In this document: piece after piece, positions 12,993-15,925 of the stretch
Numbering within the stretch: the first letter of the stretch is position 1
How the letters are laid out: the number at the start of each line of letters is the position of its first letter
DNA from: Nitrospirota bacterium
Lineage (GTDB): Bacteria > Nitrospirota > Thermodesulfovibrionia > Thermodesulfovibrionales > Magnetobacteriaceae
DNA length: 15,925 bases
Direction: 5' to 3'
NCBI GenBank assembly: GCA_015233265.1
Contig: JADFXZ010000037.1
Location: 1-15,925 of the forward strand
Made by a program: the position numbers and the translations under genes
Notes under the pieces: generated by a model
What the model saw: only the letters and a program-made list of their open reading frames with translations
What the model was told of the DNA's origin: nothing
The model's database searches: none

Positions 12993-14111
12993 ATGAACAG
13001 GAGTACTTCTGTTGAGATAAGCCTTGCCGCCCTGAAACACAACTATGAATTGGTCAGACGCCTCACAAATAACACAAGGGTCATTGCCACGGTCAAGGCC
13101 GACGCATACGGTCACGGCGCTATCGAGACTGCCTCAGCGCTTGAGAATCTGGGCGTGTATTGCCTGGGGGTTGCATACACCCCCGAGGCCGTGCAGCTGC
13201 GCTGCGCGGGAATCAATAAGACCCCTATCCTTGTTTATTTCGATTTGCCAGATGCCGCCGATGTAATCAAATATGACCTTACACCTATAGTGTATGGCCC
13301 GGGCACGGCTGAACTCTACTGTGAGGCAGCGCTCAGGCAAAACCGGCAAATAGATATTCACGTCGATATAGATACCGGTATGGGCAGAGTTGGATTTCTC
13401 TATGACAGGGAAATCCACAGGATTAGGGCCATCGAGAGACTCAAGGGCGTGAGGGTTACCGGTTTTATGAGCCATTTTTCTGAGGCCGATTTGAAGGACA
13501 GGAGTTTTGCTGGTCTGCAGTTAGAGAGATATTTACATTTACGGCAGGAGTTGTCAGGGCTTTTTAAGGACGCGATATGGCACATAGCCAACAGTGCTGC
13601 CGTGATGTCATTCCCGGAAAGCCACCTCGATGCCGTCAGACCGGGGCTGATACTCTACGGCTCGGACTCTCTTGAGCCGGCCTGTCCACGGCCTGATACG
13701 GTGGACTTCAGACCGGTGATGGCCGTCAAGTCACGAATTCTACATATCAGGTCGATGCCCCCCGGCAGATCGATAAGCTATGGCAGGACATTTGTCACAA
13801 AGCGCAATACCAAGGTCGGAGTGATCTCAACCGGATACGCTGACGGCTACCCGCGTGCGCTTTCAAACAAGGCACACGTGCTGGTAAACGGCCAGTTTGT
13901 CCCCATTATTGGCAGGATTTGCATGGATGTGGCAATGGTGGATTTAACCGACTGCCACGACGTAAAAGAAGGCGGCGAGGTCGTGCTCATAGGCCGCCAG
14001 GGGGGCAGAGAAATCACGGCGTCGGAGCTTGCGGCATGGGCCGACACCATTTCATACGAGATTCTAATATCGCTTGGCCGCGTTAATGACCGCCTCTACG
14101 GCAATTATTGA
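12993..14111 (+). CDS. alr: Alanine racemase
   Basis: A PLP enzyme converting L-alanine to D-alanine for peptidoglycan. The PLP lysine is K35 in VKADAYGHG, and the second catalytic residue is Y263 in SISYGRTF from the partner subunit. GRICMDVAMVD (about 308-318) is the conserved substrate-binding region. Total length, 372 aa, is normal; the barrel is followed by the beta domain from about residue 240. It begins 6 bp after the tatA stop, with only a distant GGCGG as a possible ribosome binding site, so coupling to tatA translation is likely. It converges with the histidine kinase. Confidence 0.95.
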   Translation: MNRSTSVEISLAALKHNYELVRRLTNNTRVIATVKADAYGHGAIETASALENLGVYCLGVAYTPEAVQLRCAGINKTPILVYFDLPDAADVIKYDLTPIVYGPGTAELYCEAALRQNRQIDIHVDIDTGMGRVGFLYDREIHRIRAIERLKGVRVTGFMSHFSEADLKDRSFAGLQLERYLHLRQELSGLFKDAIWHIANSAAVMSFPESHLDAVRPGLILYGSDSLEPACPRPDTVDFRPVMAVKSRILHIRSMPPGRSISYGRTFVTKRNTKVGVISTGYADGYPRALSNKAHVLVNGQFVPIIGRICMDVAMVDLTDCHDVKEGGEVVLIGRQGGREITASELAAWADTISYEILISLGRVNDRLYGNY

Positions 14112-14127
14112 GAGGGCAATTATTGAG
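14100..14127. repeat. 13-bp direct repeat GGCAATTATTGAG at the alr/kinase junction
   Basis: Two copies (14100-14112 and 14115-14127) are separated by 2 bp. The first contains the alr stop and the second overlaps the stop of the convergent histidine kinase. The duplication may have created or moved one of these C-termini. Confidence 0.6.
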
Positions 14128-15202
14128 TTGTCATATTAGTTTCCGGCAGCTGGATTATTACCTTTGTTCCAACCACCTCCCTGCGCACAAGCGTGATAGT
14201 GCCAAGGTGTTCGGTGATGACCTTTTTGGCCTTAAACAGGCCCATGCCGTTGTTGCTGGTCTTAGTAGTGAAAAACGGGTCAAATGCGTAAGGGATGTGT
14301 CTATCGTCTATTCCAGTGCCGGTGTCTCTAATCTCGACAACAAGACCGCAGGCGGCTTTATAGACGGTTATGTCGATTTCACCTGGGCCGTCTTCGATAC
14401 TTTCTATTGAATTCATAATAATCTCGTCCATCGCCATCGAAAATAGGGCTGGGTCGAGCTGAGCCGTTACATGGTCTTTGATATCGGCGTGATAGCGAAT
14501 ATGTTTACCAAGTTTATTGGCAATCGTCTCAATCTTAGAACGAACACCTTCAATGAGCGATGACAGATATATTGTTTCGTAGTGTACGGACTTGATGTCA
14601 GTATATTCTTTAAAGGATTTAACGATGTTCTCAAGTCTGCCAGCACTGTCATCGATATGCTCGAGATATTGCCTGAGTGGATGATCACCACCAATTTTCT
14701 TCATCATCAAACGAACGAAGCCGCCAATGCTTGCAACGGGATTAAGAATGACATGGGCAACTGACAGGGAAATCTTCTTCATACTGTCGACCATCTCACT
14801 AGATAAGCGCTGCCGCTCTTCGGACATCAGCTTTTCCCGGCGCCGCAGCTGCGCCAGCTCTGTGATATCGTCAAGTTGGACGATAATACCGGCAACCGTC
14901 TTCGTCTCATGCAGAAAAGATGTGGTAATGGAAAGTTGACAGCGTTGATTAGTTGGTGAAACATAGCTAATCTCACGATGAAGATTTAATTTTTCCTCTC
15001 CAATTACATCGACAATAACCTGATTCAACTCAGATATGTGATAAAACAACTCCCACCAGCTCTTGCCGACAAGCTCATCCTCATCAAGCCCAAGAATTTT
15101 CAGGGCAGGACTGTTGGCATACACAATGATACCTTGATAGTCCAGCACCACAATCCCGGAGCGAATGCTCTGAAGTATGTTATCAACCAGAATCTTCCTC
15201 AT
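14120..15202 (-). CDS. PAS-domain sensor histidine kinase with altered H-box
   Basis: A 360-aa cytoplasmic kinase without membrane segments. The PAS domain covers residues 1-115 (SGIVVLDYQGIIVYANSPAL, ending in the VQLDDITE strand). A coiled linker then leads into the DHp region with H150 in LSVAHVILNPVASIGGF. The HATPase domain shows the N-box (DEIIMNSIES, N264), the G1 box (DTGTGID), the F-box (FDPFFTTK) and the G2 box (NNGMGLF). The H-box reads H-V-I-L-N-P rather than H-E-x-x-N-P, so the acidic residue normally next to the phosphorylated His is missing. No response regulator is adjacent, so its partner is unknown. No ribosome binding site is visible before the ATG. It is convergent with alr. 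Confidence 0.9.
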   Translation of the reverse strand: MRKILVDNILQSIRSGIVVLDYQGIIVYANSPALKILGLDEDELVGKSWWELFYHISELNQVIVDVIGEEKLNLHREISYVSPTNQRCQLSITTSFLHETKTVAGIIVQLDDITELAQLRRREKLMSEERQRLSSEMVDSMKKISLSVAHVILNPVASIGGFVRLMMKKIGGDHPLRQYLEHIDDSAGRLENIVKSFKEYTDIKSVHYETIYLSSLIEGVRSKIETIANKLGKHIRYHADIKDHVTAQLDPALFSMAMDEIIMNSIESIEDGPGEIDITVYKAACGLVVEIRDTGTGIDDRHIPYAFDPFFTTKTSNNGMGLFKAKKVITEHLGTITLVRREVVGTKVIIQLPETNMTTQ

Positions 15203-15221
15203 AACGTGCTATATGTTACAT

Positions 15222-15250
15222 ATTAAAACAATTTAAAATCAACCGTGCAA
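15222..15250 (-). promoter_or_regulatory. Promoter candidate of the histidine kinase gene
   Basis: On the minus strand, TTGCAC (15250-15245) and TTTAAT (15227-15222) are 17 bp apart. Predicted transcription begins near 15215, leaving a very short leader before the ATG at 15202. Confidence 0.4.
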
Positions 15251-15470
15251 TCGACACTTTTCATGACCAAAGAAAAATTTGCCCTCCGGTAGTTAATACT
15301 AAGCAGTCAACGGTCACGTAGTCATACTAAGGGACTGTAAAACAATTAGTGTCACAATTATATGCCATATATCCAGCGATTATACTTCATCTCCACAGCA
15401 ATATATGTAACACTTATTTATTGACGACTCCTAAGTTGCAATCATATCAGTAATACAAACCGCTTAATAA

Positions 15471-15556
15471 GAATCATCCTGAGCTTGTCGAAGGATTTAC
15501 GATTTATGCAGATATTGGAAATCAAGGAGCATCCTTCGACAAGCTCAGGATGATTC
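15471..15556. repeat. Perfect 26-bp inverted repeat (TCCTTCGACAAGCTCAGGA family)
   Basis: Arms at 15471-15496 and 15531-15556 are exact reverse complements, with a 34-nt loop. The inner core TCCTTCGACAAGCTCAGGA is shared, with one mismatch, by the single copy at 436-462. It could fold into a long hairpin; no transposase is associated, so it is a dispersed REP or MITE-like element. Confidence 0.85.
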
Positions 15557-15588
15557 AAATACTCTTACGATGATTCAAATACTCTTAC
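15549..15588. repeat. 20-bp tandem duplication
   Basis: The unit GATGATTCAAATACTCTTAC occurs twice head to tail (15549-15568 and 15569-15588). The first unit begins inside the right arm of the inverted repeat, so the duplication happened after that element arrived. Confidence 0.85.
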
Positions 15589-15653
15589 TTTTATGAACAC
15601 ATTTTGGTATCAGAAGGCAGACAGAAAGCGGCTTGCCAATGATTTACACATAA

Positions 15654-15875
15654 TCACAGCGGACGGGACGCGTTATGTTTTCTCAGAATCGACGAGATAT
15701 TTTTGAAAAGCAGGGTATTTTCCCTGTGACTCTTTACGGCTATTCTGAGGTAATTGTCGTTTAGGCCGTGGAAGTTTGCACAGTCTCTGAGGACAATCCC
15801 TCGTTTTCTGAGCTCTTCATATAGAAGAGGTGCCCTTGTGTTGCGTATCAGATAAAAATTAATCTTAGATGGATA
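15654..15875 (-). pseudogene. CobD-like aminotransferase, C-terminal remnant
   Basis: The minus strand reads from YPSKINFYLIRNTRAP through LYEELRKRGIVLRDCANFHG and NDNYLRIAVKSHREN to a TGA at 15656-15654, about 73 codons. This matches the C-terminal end of threonine-phosphate decarboxylase (CobD, cobalamin side-chain synthesis) and, less well, histidinol-phosphate aminotransferase. The CANFHGLNDNYLRIAV motif is CobD-like. At about 15871 the family sequence stops abruptly, and the upstream DNA is identical to part of the Rpn gene with an in-frame stop, so the N-terminal roughly 280 residues, including the PLP lysine, are missing. Either an Rpn element broke the gene or the junction is an assembly artefact. 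Confidence 0.6.
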
Positions 15876-15925
15876 GAGTTAGGTCTCGAACTTAAATTTG
15901 CTTCAGCAGGACTGCAGCTTATGAA
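15871..15925 (+). pseudogene. Second copy of the Rpn gene interior (55 bp, runs off the window)
   Basis: All 55 bases are identical to the reverse complement of 7904-7958 and would encode IELGLELKF and what follows, from about residue 222 of the 274-aa Rpn protein. No N-terminal part is present: the preceding bases belong to the cobD-like remnant. Seen directly; whether the rest of the copy follows is unknown. Confidence 0.75.

Larger units (their letters stand above)
15203..15653. other. Intergenic region with repeats and no supported gene
   Basis: This 451-bp gap is AT-rich with no credible ORF. Near its left end it holds the kinase promoter candidate (15222-15250). A 25-bp stretch at 15331-15355 looks like a transposon end but has no partner. 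The perfect inverted repeat (15471-15556) and the 20-bp tandem duplication follow. Confidence 0.6.

Noticed and set aside
13134..13475. 113-aa minus-strand ORF inside alr
   Set aside because: Antisense shadow of alanine racemase, which has all catalytic residues.
1..15925. CRISPR array, tRNA or rRNA genes
   Set aside because: I saw no regularly spaced repeats, no cloverleaf-like sequence with TTCGA-type arms in context, and no rRNA signature; a tRNAscan-SE or Infernal run would be decisive.

Overview
The window looks like chromosome from a Gram-negative anaerobic or microaerophilic bacterium with Fe-S and flavin-rich metabolism. Rubredoxins, a flavodiiron protein, a one-iron superoxide reductase, a desulforedoxin, TatA and MobA occur together, and most genes have AAGGAGG-type ribosome binding sites. 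Nitrospirota or a deltaproteobacterial lineage would fit. That placement is inferred from gene content, not from a marker gene.

Layout. (1) Positions 1-301 (minus) hold the 3' part of a cupredoxin-like (MauL-type) gene whose frame is broken upstream. (2) Positions 302-691 hold one copy of a dispersed repeat, a palindromic operator candidate and a good sigma70 promoter. (3) Positions 692-5607 (plus) form a long run of oxygen and ROS defence genes: a 35-aa RCKP rubredoxin-like protein, rubredoxin, two uncharacterised zinc-ribbon proteins, flavodiiron protein, a 42-aa rubredoxin, superoxide reductase, 2-Cys peroxiredoxin, desulforedoxin, an Fe-S flavoprotein-type reductase, glutaredoxin and a Cys-less CMD-family protein. 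(4) A radical SAM/SPASM enzyme (5600-6520) and a FabF-type ketosynthase (6517-7773) overlap each other and the CMD gene. (5) An Rpn-family nuclease lies on the minus strand (7795-8619). (6) A visibly AT-richer island (about 8620-10707) encodes an EcoRV-type restriction endonuclease and its adenine methyltransferase, in tandem with a 4-bp overlap. (7) Three small secreted proteins lie on the minus strand (10746-11913), one with ten cysteines. (8) mobA, tatA and alr lie on the plus strand (12112-14111), convergent with a PAS histidine kinase (14120-15202, minus). (9) The right end is a gene graveyard: a perfect 26-bp inverted repeat, a 20-bp tandem duplication, the 3' end of a cobD-like aminotransferase, and an abrupt junction at about 15871 into 55 bp identical to the interior of the Rpn gene.

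How the genes work together. The defence run gives a nearly complete reductive detoxification route. The flavodiiron protein reduces O2 (or NO). The superoxide reductase turns superoxide into peroxide, and the peroxiredoxin removes peroxide. The rubredoxins, desulforedoxin, glutaredoxin and flavoprotein are plausible electron carriers. MobA and TatA suggest exported molybdoenzymes encoded elsewhere.

Five genes (692-799, 1556-1720, 3026-3154, 4285-4407 and possibly 8910-8987) are under 60 codons. I saw no tRNA, rRNA or CRISPR array.
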